A stretch of 64,000 nucleotides of DNA from an uncultured Lachnospiraceae bacterium. Its GTDB lineage: Bacteria; Bacillota; Clostridia; Lachnospirales; Lachnospiraceae. Positions within the stretch are counted from its first letter, which is position 1, and every line of letters starts with the position of its first letter. The notes beneath the pieces are model-generated. The model made no database searches, was not told where the DNA came from, and saw only the letters and a list, made by a program, of their open reading frames with translations. Location: contig CAMNXA010000007.1 in NCBI GenBank assembly GCA_946566685.1, forward strand, positions 1 through 64,000. Reading direction: 5' to 3'. Below are positions 25,768 to 34,963 of the stretch, in pieces. A program made the translations under genes and the position numbers.

Positions 25768-27534
25768 TTACTTCAATTCATTCGCCGTCACATAGAAATG
25801 GTGGTAAATCCCACCGAGCGCAAGCAGGCTCTCATGGGTTCCTTCCTCCACGATCCCCTCTTCCGTCAGCACCAGTATCCTGTCAGAATTGCGGATACTG
25901 GAAAGCCTGTGGGCAATGGTGATGGTGGTTCTGCCTTTGGCCAAAGCCTCCAGAGACTTTGCCACCTGAAATTCACTCTCATTATCCAGAGCGGAAGTGG
26001 CTTCATCCATGATCAGGATCGGCGGATTCTTTAGAAATACCCTGGCAATGCTGATGCGCTGTTTCTGACCACCGGACAGCTTCACGCCGCGTTCCCCCAC
26101 ATAGGTATCATAACCGTCTTTCAACGCCATGACAAACTCGTGCGCTCCGGCCCTCTTCGCCGCCTCGATCACTTCCTCTTTAGTGGCATTTTCCCTGCCG
26201 TAGGCAATGTTCTCATAGACCGTGCCGGAAAACAGATATACATCCTGCTGTACCATACCGATATTCTGCCGCAGGCTCTTTAAGGTAAAATGGCGGATAT
26301 TTACCCCATCTAACAGTATCTCGCCCTCGTCAATATCATAAAAACGCGGGATCAGATTGCACAGCGTTGTCTTGCCGCCGCCGGAAGGCCCCACAATGGC
26401 TATCTTTTCTCCCTGTCTGATATCCAGGTTTAAGCCCTTAAATACCACATTGTGATCGTCCGGATATTCAAAGCTTACATTGTGGAAAGAGATATTCCCC
26501 TTTGGCTCCACACAAGCCACCGCATCCGGCTCATCAAAAATCTCAATGTCACTGTCCATGATCTGCACGAAGCGTTCGATTCCTGTCATACCCCGCTGGA
26601 ACTGCTCTGCAAACTCGATGATCCTGCGGATGGTGGCGATCAGCGTAGTCACATACATCACATATGCCACCAGATCGGCCGGCGCGATCTTACCCCTGAT
26701 CATAAAAATACCGCCGGCGATCAAAAGCACCAGATACATCAGGCCGTCAAAGGCTCTGGTAGTAGTGTGAAACGCAGCCATGAACTTATAAGTATCTTTC
26801 TTAATCTGATAAAATTTACCGTTATCCTCCTCGAATTTCTCCTGCTCCTTCTCCTCATTGGTGAAGGCTTTCACCACCTTCTGGCCGAGCAGGCTGTCCT
26901 CAATACGGGCATTTAATTCTCCAATCTGTACACGCTGTCTGCGAAAAGCCTCCCGCAGCCGCAGATTGATCAGCGTACAGGTCACGACCATGATCGGTAC
27001 GATCACAAAGATGATCACCGTAAGTCCCAGACTGACCTGCGCCAGAATGATGAAAGAAATCACGGCCTTGATTCCGGCAATAAAAAATTCCTCCGGACAG
27101 TGATGGGAAAACTCCGTCACATCAAACAGGTCGTTGGTGATACGTCCCATGATCTGACCGACTTTTGTATTGTTATAATACGTGTTGGACAATTTCTGTA
27201 AATGGGCATAGGCATCCCGGCGCATATCCGTCTCAATCCGCGTTCCCATCACATGACCGGTATACGCCATATAGAAATTCGCCATGGTATCTACGATCCG
27301 CAGGCACAGATAAAGTACTCCCAACCGCACCACCGTGGATACGGTCAGCGCCGCCAGATTGTTCATGCCCTCATTCGTGAGAAAGCGGATGATCATGGGC
27401 AGCACCAGTTCGCAGATGGTGGTCAATCCCGCACAGAGCAGATCGATGACCACTATCTTCCAGTATTTTTTATAATAAGGGAGAAACCGTTTCATCAACT
27501 CCCCGGACTTGTATGTTCTTACGTTGGTCTCCAT
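25768..27534 (-). CDS. ABC exporter, fused membrane and ATPase domains
   Basis: 588 residues. Six-helix ABC_membrane domain (~residues 20-320), then an ATPase domain with Walker A VGPSGGGKTT, signature KLSGGQKQRISIARV, Walker B ILIMDEATSALD and H-loop IAHRLSS. A homodimeric exporter of drugs, peptides or lipids. The only ABCB-type half here, so it probably homodimerises. It lies between the M56/BlaI pair upstream and the two-component/ABC system downstream on the same strand. Confidence 0.92.
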   Translation of the reverse strand: METNVRTYKSGELMKRFLPYYKKYWKIVVIDLLCAGLTTICELVLPMIIRFLTNEGMNNLAALTVSTVVRLGVLYLCLRIVDTMANFYMAYTGHVMGTRIETDMRRDAYAHLQKLSNTYYNNTKVGQIMGRITNDLFDVTEFSHHCPEEFFIAGIKAVISFIILAQVSLGLTVIIFVIVPIMVVTCTLINLRLREAFRRQRVQIGELNARIEDSLLGQKVVKAFTNEEKEQEKFEEDNGKFYQIKKDTYKFMAAFHTTTRAFDGLMYLVLLIAGGIFMIRGKIAPADLVAYVMYVTTLIATIRRIIEFAEQFQRGMTGIERFVQIMDSDIEIFDEPDAVACVEPKGNISFHNVSFEYPDDHNVVFKGLNLDIRQGEKIAIVGPSGGGKTTLCNLIPRFYDIDEGEILLDGVNIRHFTLKSLRQNIGMVQQDVYLFSGTVYENIAYGRENATKEEVIEAAKRAGAHEFVMALKDGYDTYVGERGVKLSGGQKQRISIARVFLKNPPILIMDEATSALDNESEFQVAKSLEALAKGRTTITIAHRLSSIRNSDRILVLTEEGIVEEGTHESLLALGGIYHHFYVTANELK

Positions 27535-27638
27535 TTCATTACTCCTTCAAAACTTTGTTCCTGTATCATTTCTGTCTTCTCCACAATCTCTTATCTCGTA
27601 AGTATACACTGATATGAAAATAAGTGCCATCCCTTTTT

Positions 27639-27676
27639 AAAAGAAAAGAACCATCCATCTCTGGACAGTTCTTTTC
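27639..27676 (-). terminator. Terminator after the first M56 gene
   Basis: GAAAAGAAC/GTTCTTTTC stem with an inner TCCA/TGGA extension, then a U-run on the minus strand. Confidence 0.75.
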
Positions 27677-27702
27677 TTCTGGCAATCTTATGATCCCAAT
27701 CT

Positions 27703-30096
27703 CTATTTTCGCTTCCCATTATACTCCACAATCCGATAGAAGTCCTTCTCGGAAACAAACCCCTCAATCTCCTGCAACTGGTCATCCGTAAGGACATTTC
27801 CCATATCAATATAATAACAGACACAGTTCACCGCCTCATCCTGCTTCTGCACAAAGGGTAACACATACTCCAATAACCCATTAAAAGTCAGTTCCTCCCT
27901 GTCAAGTACCGCCACAATATCCTCCAAAGACTGCGTAGATACCAGATAGCAGATCTGACTCAGCGCCTTCTCACCAAAGCCGCTTCCTTTTCCATTCCGC
28001 AGTGCATTCACAAGGTATTTCGCCGACAATCCCGCATCCGAATAAACAAAAATATCTTCCCAGTCAGATTCCGCTATCTTTCCCCTCTCCAACAGATACC
28101 GGAAACACTCACTGACATCCTGGGGCTCCATATAGCAGGCAATCATACACAGGATCCGGCTGTCAAACTCCTGAACCCTGCCTTCTCCCAATGCCTCTAT
28201 CAAGTACCTGGCCGTCAGTTTTGCATCCGAATAAAGGAACGCATCCTGCCAGTCTACATCTGATAAGACCTCATTGTTCTTCCAGATGGAGCGATAAACT
28301 TCGCTCAAATCCTTCTTTTCCAAATACATGCTTACATCTTCCAGTCTGGATATGTCAATCACTTTCTCTCCGGTCATCACCTGGTATGCATACTCTTCTT
28401 CCTCAGTTCTGTAAATACCATCAACATCTTCCTTCTCCATACCGCTGTAGGACACGCTGAGAGTTTCCAGACGAGCTTCCTGCCCTACTATTTTAAAACA
28501 GTTACGCCCTTCGGACAGCACAATCTCCTCCGACATCTCTTCTCCGGTGTCATTGAGCGTATGCACCGTACCATCCGGTTTCACCTGCACAATCTTAAAG
28601 CGGCCGTCTTTTAAGGTAAAGGAAGCGCTGATCTTTAATGTTGTATCTTTATTTGCATACATAATCCATAATACATCAGAACCATTGAAACGTAATCTCT
28701 GACAATCCACACGATTGCCTCCGCCGCAATAGTTCCACGCCTGCCAACAATCGCTCTCGCTCTTTCCGGCTATCAGAGTATCATCGTCATACATCCGGTA
28801 TGCTTTCCCATTCTTTTCGGTGAACATCGGTCCGCTGGTCATACTTTCCAAAATATCAGTGGTGACTCCCCGATTCCGTAAAACAAGCATTTGGCCCGTA
28901 TGTGACTGCACCCCGGACACACCGCAGATTACTGCCGCCATAATCAGCACGGCCAACACTATCACCGATACAATACCTATCACAAGTCCCTTCCTATGAT
29001 ACTGTGCAATACTGCCAAGCCTTTCTTTCAACGTGCGCTTTTCCTCCAGAAGGGTCATCGCCGGAATATTCCTGTGGATGGATGATAACTTTTCCTGAAA
29101 ATACTTTTCTGCCACATCCAAAAGCACATTGCCGTAAGCCTCGCGCCCTTCCTCTGAAAGAAGCGTCATCACCAACTCATCGCAGGCAAGTTCGCAGTCC
29201 ACATTAAATCTGCGATTGAACAAATAAATAAGCGGATTAAACCAATGAATACAAAGTACCGCCTGAAACAGCCATTTATACCAGATGTCCCGCCGTTTAT
29301 AATGCACCAGTTCATGGTGCAGGATCAGACAAATATCATTCTCCCGGCCTTTCAGTTCCGCAAGAAGCGCCGATGGCAATATGATATATGGTTTGATCGT
29401 TCCGATCAACATGGGACTGTTAACAGCTATGCTCTCATAAAGGGGCAGTCTGCGGCCGATTCTCAGCCTGACTTGTATCTCCGTACTTTTTGCCAGCACA
29501 TGCTCATCCGTAACCGGCACGCAGTCCGTGCGGATCACTTTGGTAAAATTCCGGTAGCCATACATCCTCCATGCGGCTGACACTAAGATACCGAACAGCC
29601 AGACTATACATGCAACGCTGAAAAAACGGGCTGTGCTAAATGCTCCGGCCAGACCCGGCCCAGCTGCCTTATTTTCTACCGTTTCTCTCGGATTTGACCT
29701 GCCTGTCTCATCTTCTGCCGCTTCGCTCAGATTCAGTTCATCTGCCTCGTTCATGACAGCCTCACTCCGCTTCAGCCTATCTGCCTCGTTCACATCAGAT
29801 TCACTCCGACTCAGTTCATCCATCCCGTTTCCGTCAGTTTCACCCGCCATCATACCAACGCTGACTGCCTTCTCCTGCTGACTAATCGTTACCGCCAGCC
29901 TTCCGGACAAATATTCCATCACATTGGCCTCCACATGTACCGGCACCATCAGCCGCACAAGTACCAACAGCCAGAGATAATAAGTCCATTTTCTGGCGAA
30001 ATACCTCTTGGTGACAGGACGAAGCATCAATATCAAAAGACCGACCAATCCGCCGGATACCGATAAAGACAAAATCATACGAAACATCTGTGCCAT
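27703..30096 (-). CDS. BlaR1/MecR1-type M56 membrane metalloprotease sensor, copy 1
   Basis: 797 residues. Several N-terminal membrane helices, a zinc-protease motif HELVH at residues 261-265, and the distal segment NRRFNVDCELACDELV, together typical of M56 sensors that cleave a BlaI-type repressor on signal. There is no penicillin-binding domain after the last helix (~385). Instead the exterior part ends in a repeated helical section (YSDAKLTARYLIEALGEGR / YSDAGLSAKYLVNALRNGK). A loop at 93-145 contains Asn/Glu/Ser-rich repeats absent from BlaR1. 25 nt after blaI copy 1; signal unknown. Confidence 0.82.
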   Translation of the reverse strand: MAQMFRMILSLSVSGGLVGLLILMLRPVTKRYFARKWTYYLWLLVLVRLMVPVHVEANVMEYLSGRLAVTISQQEKAVSVGMMAGETDGNGMDELSRSESDVNEADRLKRSEAVMNEADELNLSEAAEDETGRSNPRETVENKAAGPGLAGAFSTARFFSVACIVWLFGILVSAAWRMYGYRNFTKVIRTDCVPVTDEHVLAKSTEIQVRLRIGRRLPLYESIAVNSPMLIGTIKPYIILPSALLAELKGRENDICLILHHELVHYKRRDIWYKWLFQAVLCIHWFNPLIYLFNRRFNVDCELACDELVMTLLSEEGREAYGNVLLDVAEKYFQEKLSSIHRNIPAMTLLEEKRTLKERLGSIAQYHRKGLVIGIVSVIVLAVLIMAAVICGVSGVQSHTGQMLVLRNRGVTTDILESMTSGPMFTEKNGKAYRMYDDDTLIAGKSESDCWQAWNYCGGGNRVDCQRLRFNGSDVLWIMYANKDTTLKISASFTLKDGRFKIVQVKPDGTVHTLNDTGEEMSEEIVLSEGRNCFKIVGQEARLETLSVSYSGMEKEDVDGIYRTEEEEYAYQVMTGEKVIDISRLEDVSMYLEKKDLSEVYRSIWKNNEVLSDVDWQDAFLYSDAKLTARYLIEALGEGRVQEFDSRILCMIACYMEPQDVSECFRYLLERGKIAESDWEDIFVYSDAGLSAKYLVNALRNGKGSGFGEKALSQICYLVSTQSLEDIVAVLDREELTFNGLLEYVLPFVQKQDEAVNCVCYYIDMGNVLTDDQLQEIEGFVSEKDFYRIVEYNGKRK

Positions 30097-30121
30097 ACAA
30101 CTATCCCTCCTCTATTCTCCG

Positions 30122-30493
30122 TTATCGGAAACTATCCCGGAAATACGCTCTCAATTCCTCAATCTCTTCTCCGGACATATTCTCGTCTGTGATCAGAGCC
30201 GCCGCCAGATTCTTCGCACTCCCCTTAAAAAATTTATTGACAAAACTCTTCGTTTCTTCTTTTACATAGGCGCTGCGCTCCATACAGGGCATATAATAAT
30301 ACACCTCTCTCTTTTCCTGCGAGATCACACCCTTATCCAAGAGCCGCCTGATCAATGTCAGCACTGTGGTACGTTCCCAATCCTTCTTCTGATTCAGTCT
30401 TGCGCGGATTTCATTGGCATTCAATGCCTCTCCCGCCGCCCAAAGGACTTCCAAAATTTCCAATTCCGCATCCGATATTTTCCTGTCCGCCAT
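30122..30493 (-). CDS. BlaI/MecI/CopY-family repressor, copy 1
   Basis: 123 residues. Winged helix (DAELEILEVLWAAGEALNAN, ERTTVLTLIRRLLDKGVI) followed by a helical dimerisation part. The motif FVNKFFKGSAKNLAAALI around the usual cleavage region fits BlaI/MecI. ATG at 30493 has GGAGG; the ORF can extend to 30511 but that region lies between the operator and the ribosome binding site. Predicted to repress its own promoter through the palindromes at 30516-30557. Confidence 0.88.
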   Translation of the reverse strand: MADRKISDAELEILEVLWAAGEALNANEIRARLNQKKDWERTTVLTLIRRLLDKGVISQEKREVYYYMPCMERSAYVKEETKSFVNKFFKGSAKNLAAALITDENMSGEEIEELRAYFRDSFR

Positions 30494-30515
30494 TCTGATT
30501 CCTCCTGCCATGTCT

Positions 30516-30569
30516 GTCTACGTGTGTAGACTTTATATGTAGTTTACGTCTGTAGACAGAAAAAGTCAA
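30516..30569 (-). promoter_or_regulatory. Promoter and two operators of BlaI/M56 pair 1
   Basis: Minus strand: TTGACT (30564-30569), 17 bp, TAAACT (30541-30546). Two 16-bp palindromes, GTCTAC-GTGT-GTAGAC (30516-30531) and GTTTAC-GTCT-GTAGAC (30542-30557), have centres 26 bp apart; the second covers the -10 box and the first covers the start site. Confidence 0.75.
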
Positions 30570-30611
30570 TACCTGTTTTGCTATAAATAATCTTTCTGCT
30601 CCCTGCTATCC

Positions 30612-31085
30612 CTAACCCTCAAGTTCTTTTTTGTGCTGTATGTGTATTCCTATATGCCCGATTCCCAGAATAACTGTCGCTATTAACATCCATACTACTT
30701 TTCCATATATTCCCAGCATGAGAAATGCAATCACTGGCAGTGTCGCCCCGGCCAAAGGTATTCCAAAAATATTGCTGTAAAAGTCTTTTAAAGTACGTTC
30801 ACTCCGAAAATAACGTACCCACCATGCTTCATACAGCAACATGATAATAAAGGCCGCCGCCAGCCACAAAGACCATGGCGACCATTTATGTATATTAAAA
30901 TCAGAAAATACCAAAGAACAGCAGCAGGTCAGCGCTTCCCCTGCTCTCTCAAAAATCTGTAAGACTTTATCTTCATTTTCAGCCGTATATCCCTGCGGCT
31001 GTCTGCCTGTCCATATGATATTGGGGACAAACAGCATCAACAGAAATAACAGTCCCGTATAGGAAAATCCTAATGTCCCAAACAT
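30612..31085 (-). CDS. Small multi-pass membrane protein, unknown function
   Basis: 157 residues, about four membrane helices (FSYTGLLFLLMLFVPNIIW, WSLWLAAAFIIMLLYEAWW, ATLPVIAFLMLGIYG, VVWMLIATVILGIGHIGI) with a short loop FERAGEALTCCCSLVFSD between the first two. I do not recognise a named family. Ribosome binding site AAAGGAG is good. It lies behind the Fic gene and ahead of the BlaI operator region on the same strand; no operon link is clear. Confidence 0.6.
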   Translation of the reverse strand: MFGTLGFSYTGLLFLLMLFVPNIIWTGRQPQGYTAENEDKVLQIFERAGEALTCCCSLVFSDFNIHKWSPWSLWLAAAFIIMLLYEAWWVRYFRSERTLKDFYSNIFGIPLAGATLPVIAFLMLGIYGKVVWMLIATVILGIGHIGIHIQHKKELEG

Positions 31086-31133
31086 ATAATCTCCTTTAAT
31101 ATATCATCCTATCACGAGCAAGGCTTTTTTATG

Positions 31134-32123
31134 CTATTTAATATATCTTTGGTTTTTACTGTTAGGTTTATCCGGCAAAGTCATCCTGATAACGCCTAAT
31201 TCCATTGCCGGATTAATATAATTTTTGCGAAGTGTTTCCTTGGATTTCAGACCAAGCGCCTTCAAAATTGCATTTGCCGTATATGGAACATCATACTCCA
31301 TCACCGCGAGCATACGCCTTACATACTCAGAAGTGTCTGCATTGGTTTTATCAATCTGCGTAATGACATCATCTAATGTTTGGTTGATCATGTCCAGCAT
31401 AAATTCAATAAAAACATCAGAATTTCCACTCTTATTACATTGAAAAATGGCATCATAATAATCTGACTGAAATTTTTCAATCTGACTTTCGAGCGGAATA
31501 TATTCAAAAATATTTCTCCATCTGTAAAGCATAACTGTATGCCACAATCTTGCCATTCTGCCATTTCCATCCGCAAACGGATGAATAAAAACAAACTCAT
31601 AATGAAAAACTGCCGACATGATAAGCGGATGTACGGTTTCCTCGTTCTTTTTTACCCATGATAACAGCTCTTTCATCAATCCGTTGATCATATTAGGCGG
31701 CGGTGCAACAAAAATACACTTATCGCCTGAAAATACGCCTTCTTCGCCCTTTCTGAATTTACCTGATTCATCCACAGTTCTATAAGTCATAATACCGTGT
31801 ATTTTTTTCAGATCAGATATACTTGAAGGATTTATTTCCGGAATTTTTTCATACGCAGCGTATGCATTCTGAACTTCCTGTATTTCCTTTTGATCCCCCA
31901 ATACAATATGGCCATTGATCACGTCCCGCACTTCCGAAAGAGATAGAGAATTCGCCTCTATCCTCAGCGATGAATGAATGGATCTGATCCTGTTATTTCT
32001 TCTCAAATGTGGTTTTGACGCAAGTTCCTTGTGACTGCCGATTTTTCCGACCTTTTCGGATATATCAGAAACAAACTCCAGCATTTTGTTTGAAACTGTG
32101 TAGGGTGGTACATAATCACTCAT
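31134..32123 (-). CDS. Fic-domain AMP-transferase with N-terminal inhibitory motif
   Basis: 329 residues. Core motif HPFADGNGRMARLW matches HPFx(D/E)GNGRxxR, so catalysis (AMPylation, or another nucleotidyl or phosphate transfer) should be possible. SSLRIEANSLSLSEV near the N-terminus resembles the (S/T)xxxE inhibitory helix of class II Fic proteins, placing a Glu over the active site. A C-terminal winged-helix-like segment (ILKALGLKSKETLRKNYI) follows. Start chosen at the ATG preceded by GGAGTG. Target unknown. Confidence 0.88.
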   Translation of the reverse strand: MSDYVPPYTVSNKMLEFVSDISEKVGKIGSHKELASKPHLRRNNRIRSIHSSLRIEANSLSLSEVRDVINGHIVLGDQKEIQEVQNAYAAYEKIPEINPSSISDLKKIHGIMTYRTVDESGKFRKGEEGVFSGDKCIFVAPPPNMINGLMKELLSWVKKNEETVHPLIMSAVFHYEFVFIHPFADGNGRMARLWHTVMLYRWRNIFEYIPLESQIEKFQSDYYDAIFQCNKSGNSDVFIEFMLDMINQTLDDVITQIDKTNADTSEYVRRMLAVMEYDVPYTANAILKALGLKSKETLRKNYINPAMELGVIRMTLPDKPNSKNQRYIK

Positions 32124-32270
32124 TTTTATCACTCCATCTTGCTTATTATCTTACTTACTATCTTACCCATTTTCATATAATTATCAATACTCTATTACCA
32201 AAAAATATTAATTTTTATATCCGCCCCTTGTGGACTTCCACCACAGACTGGCGCCATGCCCGTCATATCT

Positions 32271-32300
32271 AAAAATCCGCACCCCAATCCAGGGTGCGGA
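32271..32300. terminator. Terminator after ahcY
   Basis: TCCGCACCC pairs with GGGTGCGGA across 7 nt; U-run on the minus strand (32271-32275) and a weaker CTCTTTTCC on the plus strand. Confidence 0.8.
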
Positions 32301-32354
32301 CTCTTTTCCTATATTAAATTCCCGCCTGTAACAGTCTTCTATGCCATTCTCTTA

Positions 32355-33602
32355 TTACAGCGCATAACTATTCAGATATCTCTCCTGCTCCGGTGTGAGC
32401 ACGTCAATCTCCTTACCGAGGAATGCCAGCTTTCTCTTCGCCACATCCTTATCCACTTCCTCAGGCACATCGATCAGCTTCTCTGTCAGTTCGCTGGCAT
32501 GTTCCACCAGATATTTTGCAGATAATGCCTGAATCGCAAAACTCATATCCATAATCTCTGCCGGATGTCCATCGCCTGCTGCCAGATTTACAAGACGGCC
32601 TTCCGCCAGCACAAAGATCCACTGACCGGTGGGCAGCTTATAACCCATAATATTCTTGCGCTGTTCTCTGGTCTCTACTGCATTGGCTTTCAGCCATGCC
32701 ATATCAATCTCACAGTCAAAGTGTCCCGCATTACACAGGATAGCGCCTTCTTTCATCTCTGCAAAATCTTCTTTATCAATAACGCCGTCACACCCTGTCA
32801 CTGTCACGAAGAAATCGCCCACTTTGGCAGCTTCCTTCATCGGCATCACATCAAATCCGTCCATCACTGCCTCGATTGCCTTGATCGGATCGATCTCTGT
32901 GACGATTACCCGTGCGCCAAGTCCTTTGGCACGCATCGCGGTACCCTTACCGCACCAGCCATAGCCGGCCACAACGACAATCTTACCTGCCACGATCAGA
33001 TTGGTGGTCCTGTTGATGCCATCCCATACGGACTGACCGGTTCCGTATCTGTTATCAAAGAAATGTTTACATGCCGCGTTGTTGACACGCACCATGGGGA
33101 ATTTCAGTTCGCCCGCTTTGTTCATGGCCTCCAGACGGATAATGCCTGTGGTGGTCTCCTCACAACCGCCAATGATGTTGGGAATCAGATGTTGCATCTC
33201 TTTATGCACCATATTGACCAGATCACCGCCGTCATCAATGATAATGTTAGGGCCAACCTCCAATACCGCACGGATATGGTTATTGTATTCCTCATCTGTG
33301 GCATCATACCATGCATGTACCTCAAGCCCGGCCTTCACAAGAGCCGCCGCCACATCGTCCTGTGTGGACAAAGGATTGGATCCTGTCACATACATCTGGG
33401 CGCCGCCTGCCGCCAGCACCAGACACAGATAAGCTGTCTTAGCCTCCAAATGTACGGAAAGAGTTACCTTCTTGCCTGCAAAAGGCTTTGATTCACTGAA
33501 TTCCTTTTCCAGGGTACGAAGCAGGTCACAGTTTCTCTTAACCCACTCGATCTTTCTCTCACCGGACTCGGCAAGATTAATGTCTCTGATTTCGCTACTC
33601 AT
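32355..33602 (-). CDS. ahcY: Adenosylhomocysteinase
   Basis: 415 residues, near the usual bacterial length. Converts S-adenosylhomocysteine to adenosine and homocysteine, NAD-dependent. Substrate/NAD features: KVTLSVHLEAKTAYL, GGCEETTTGI, RYGTGQSVWDGI, the NAD-binding VVAGYGWCGKGTAMRAKGLG and the C-terminal LTPEQERYLNSYAL. It follows the HDOD gene by 23 nt. The SAH/MTA deaminase gene lies about 1.4 kb upstream on the same strand, so two routes of SAH disposal are clustered. Confidence 0.95.
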   Translation of the reverse strand: MSSEIRDINLAESGERKIEWVKRNCDLLRTLEKEFSESKPFAGKKVTLSVHLEAKTAYLCLVLAAGGAQMYVTGSNPLSTQDDVAAALVKAGLEVHAWYDATDEEYNNHIRAVLEVGPNIIIDDGGDLVNMVHKEMQHLIPNIIGGCEETTTGIIRLEAMNKAGELKFPMVRVNNAACKHFFDNRYGTGQSVWDGINRTTNLIVAGKIVVVAGYGWCGKGTAMRAKGLGARVIVTEIDPIKAIEAVMDGFDVMPMKEAAKVGDFFVTVTGCDGVIDKEDFAEMKEGAILCNAGHFDCEIDMAWLKANAVETREQRKNIMGYKLPTGQWIFVLAEGRLVNLAAGDGHPAEIMDMSFAIQALSAKYLVEHASELTEKLIDVPEEVDKDVAKRKLAFLGKEIDVLTPEQERYLNSYAL

Positions 33603-33625
33603 TGATAGTTTCCTCCTGAAGATTC

Positions 33626-34852
33626 TTAGTTTTCAAAAAACATCGATTTATACCAGCACATGGTCTCCGTATAAGCCTGGTAGATAGTATTGGTATCAAC
33701 ATTTAACACAATAAGCTGTCTGCTGATCTCCTGCCAGTCCGCCGACTCATAACTGATCACAAAGGAATAGATACCCGCCAGTTCACCTTTCCGATATACC
33801 AGCGCGTCCGAAATTTCTTTCGTTACATTAACCTTTTTCAAAGCCTCTTCCATCGGCATATCCAGAATAATATCCAGAATGGAGAACAGTCCCATCAAAA
33901 ATACTTCTGAGGCTTTTGCCCCAAGTCCGAAAACAGGCGCCAGGCATTCCATGAACTTAGCGCGTAACATAGACGTTCTTGCAACCTCATTCGGCCTGTC
34001 CGCACATAATTCTTTGGTGATGACCGTATTGATCCATTTCTTTAACTCTCTCTGCCCTAAGATGGCAGCCGCATGGCGGATAGAAGTAACCTCAGAATTG
34101 ATCGCAATGTGATTGACCATCTTAAGCAGTTCTACCACCAGCGCCGTATCACGCCCGATGACATCGGCAGCTTTGGTCAGCTCAAAATCTACATCATTGA
34201 CAATATTCATCAGTTCCAGATAGTTGATCTTAAGCGGAGATACTTCTGTCTCTCCCTTATTGATGGGAATACGATAGAAATTACCCTCAAAAAACTGGAA
34301 GCTGTCATCATCTTTCAGCTGATCAAAGATTTCCTGGCTGTCGATATTGCCCACACATATGGTCAGATTCGGATATAAATGTCCAAAATATATCTTGGCT
34401 TTGGAGACATCTACCTTCTTATGATCCAATATGATATAATCCATCAGCATCAAGAGCTCTTTGTTCTGTTCCAGTTCGTTCACCGGAAGTTTCATGATAG
34501 CCAGCTTAAAGCCCTTTTGTTTCAAATCTGTAAGGCGTTTCCGGTAAGCCTCCGTATTCTCGATCGACTTGTCAAACAATAGTACCAGTCTGCCCGTCAG
34601 ACCTTCACACTGGGATTCAAGATCGGAAAAGATCGCGATATGATTCACCGGTATGAGTACATCCGTACCCGGCGACAAAGTATCAATCCCAATATTACGT
34701 ACAATGTCCAGTCCCTCGATCTCTGCCAGTCCCGTAGCACTGCTTGTTCCAAAAATCGGCGGATTCAGAAGGCTGTTCTCTTTTTGTGAAAACAAGGAGT
34801 ATGCACGAACCTTCATATCTTTGTCAAAAAACGGTATCAAAGTAGCCAGCAT
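33626..34852 (-). CDS. EAL-like/HDOD protein (YuxH type)
   Basis: 408 residues. The N-terminal ~200 residues align with the degenerate EAL half of YuxH-type proteins (KGFKLAIMKLPVNELEQNKE, FQFFEGNFY) but lack the EAL and the acidic metal ligands, so c-di-GMP hydrolysis is not expected. The C-terminal half is an HDOD domain (NHIAINSEVTSIRHAAAILG, LRAKFMECLAPVFGL). Such proteins are signalling scaffolds. Possible transcriptional link with ahcY downstream (23-nt gap) is unexplained. Confidence 0.8.
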   Translation of the reverse strand: MLATLIPFFDKDMKVRAYSLFSQKENSLLNPPIFGTSSATGLAEIEGLDIVRNIGIDTLSPGTDVLIPVNHIAIFSDLESQCEGLTGRLVLLFDKSIENTEAYRKRLTDLKQKGFKLAIMKLPVNELEQNKELLMLMDYIILDHKKVDVSKAKIYFGHLYPNLTICVGNIDSQEIFDQLKDDDSFQFFEGNFYRIPINKGETEVSPLKINYLELMNIVNDVDFELTKAADVIGRDTALVVELLKMVNHIAINSEVTSIRHAAAILGQRELKKWINTVITKELCADRPNEVARTSMLRAKFMECLAPVFGLGAKASEVFLMGLFSILDIILDMPMEEALKKVNVTKEISDALVYRKGELAGIYSFVISYESADWQEISRQLIVLNVDTNTIYQAYTETMCWYKSMFFEN

Positions 34853-34892
34853 ATTACATTCCCCCTAATACATATAAATTTGTCCTGCGTCT

Positions 34893-34901
34893 ATTATAGC
34901 A
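34893..34901 (-). promoter_or_regulatory. Extended -10 promoter for the HDOD-ahcY unit
   Basis: TGC-TATAAT on the minus strand about 40 nt ahead of the HDOD start; no convincing -35 box, consistent with an extended -10 element. Confidence 0.45.
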
Positions 34902-34963
34902 AACTCTGACGCATTTCGCTATCATAAAATCGTATGGAATCATAATACATAAGTCCTATCTCA

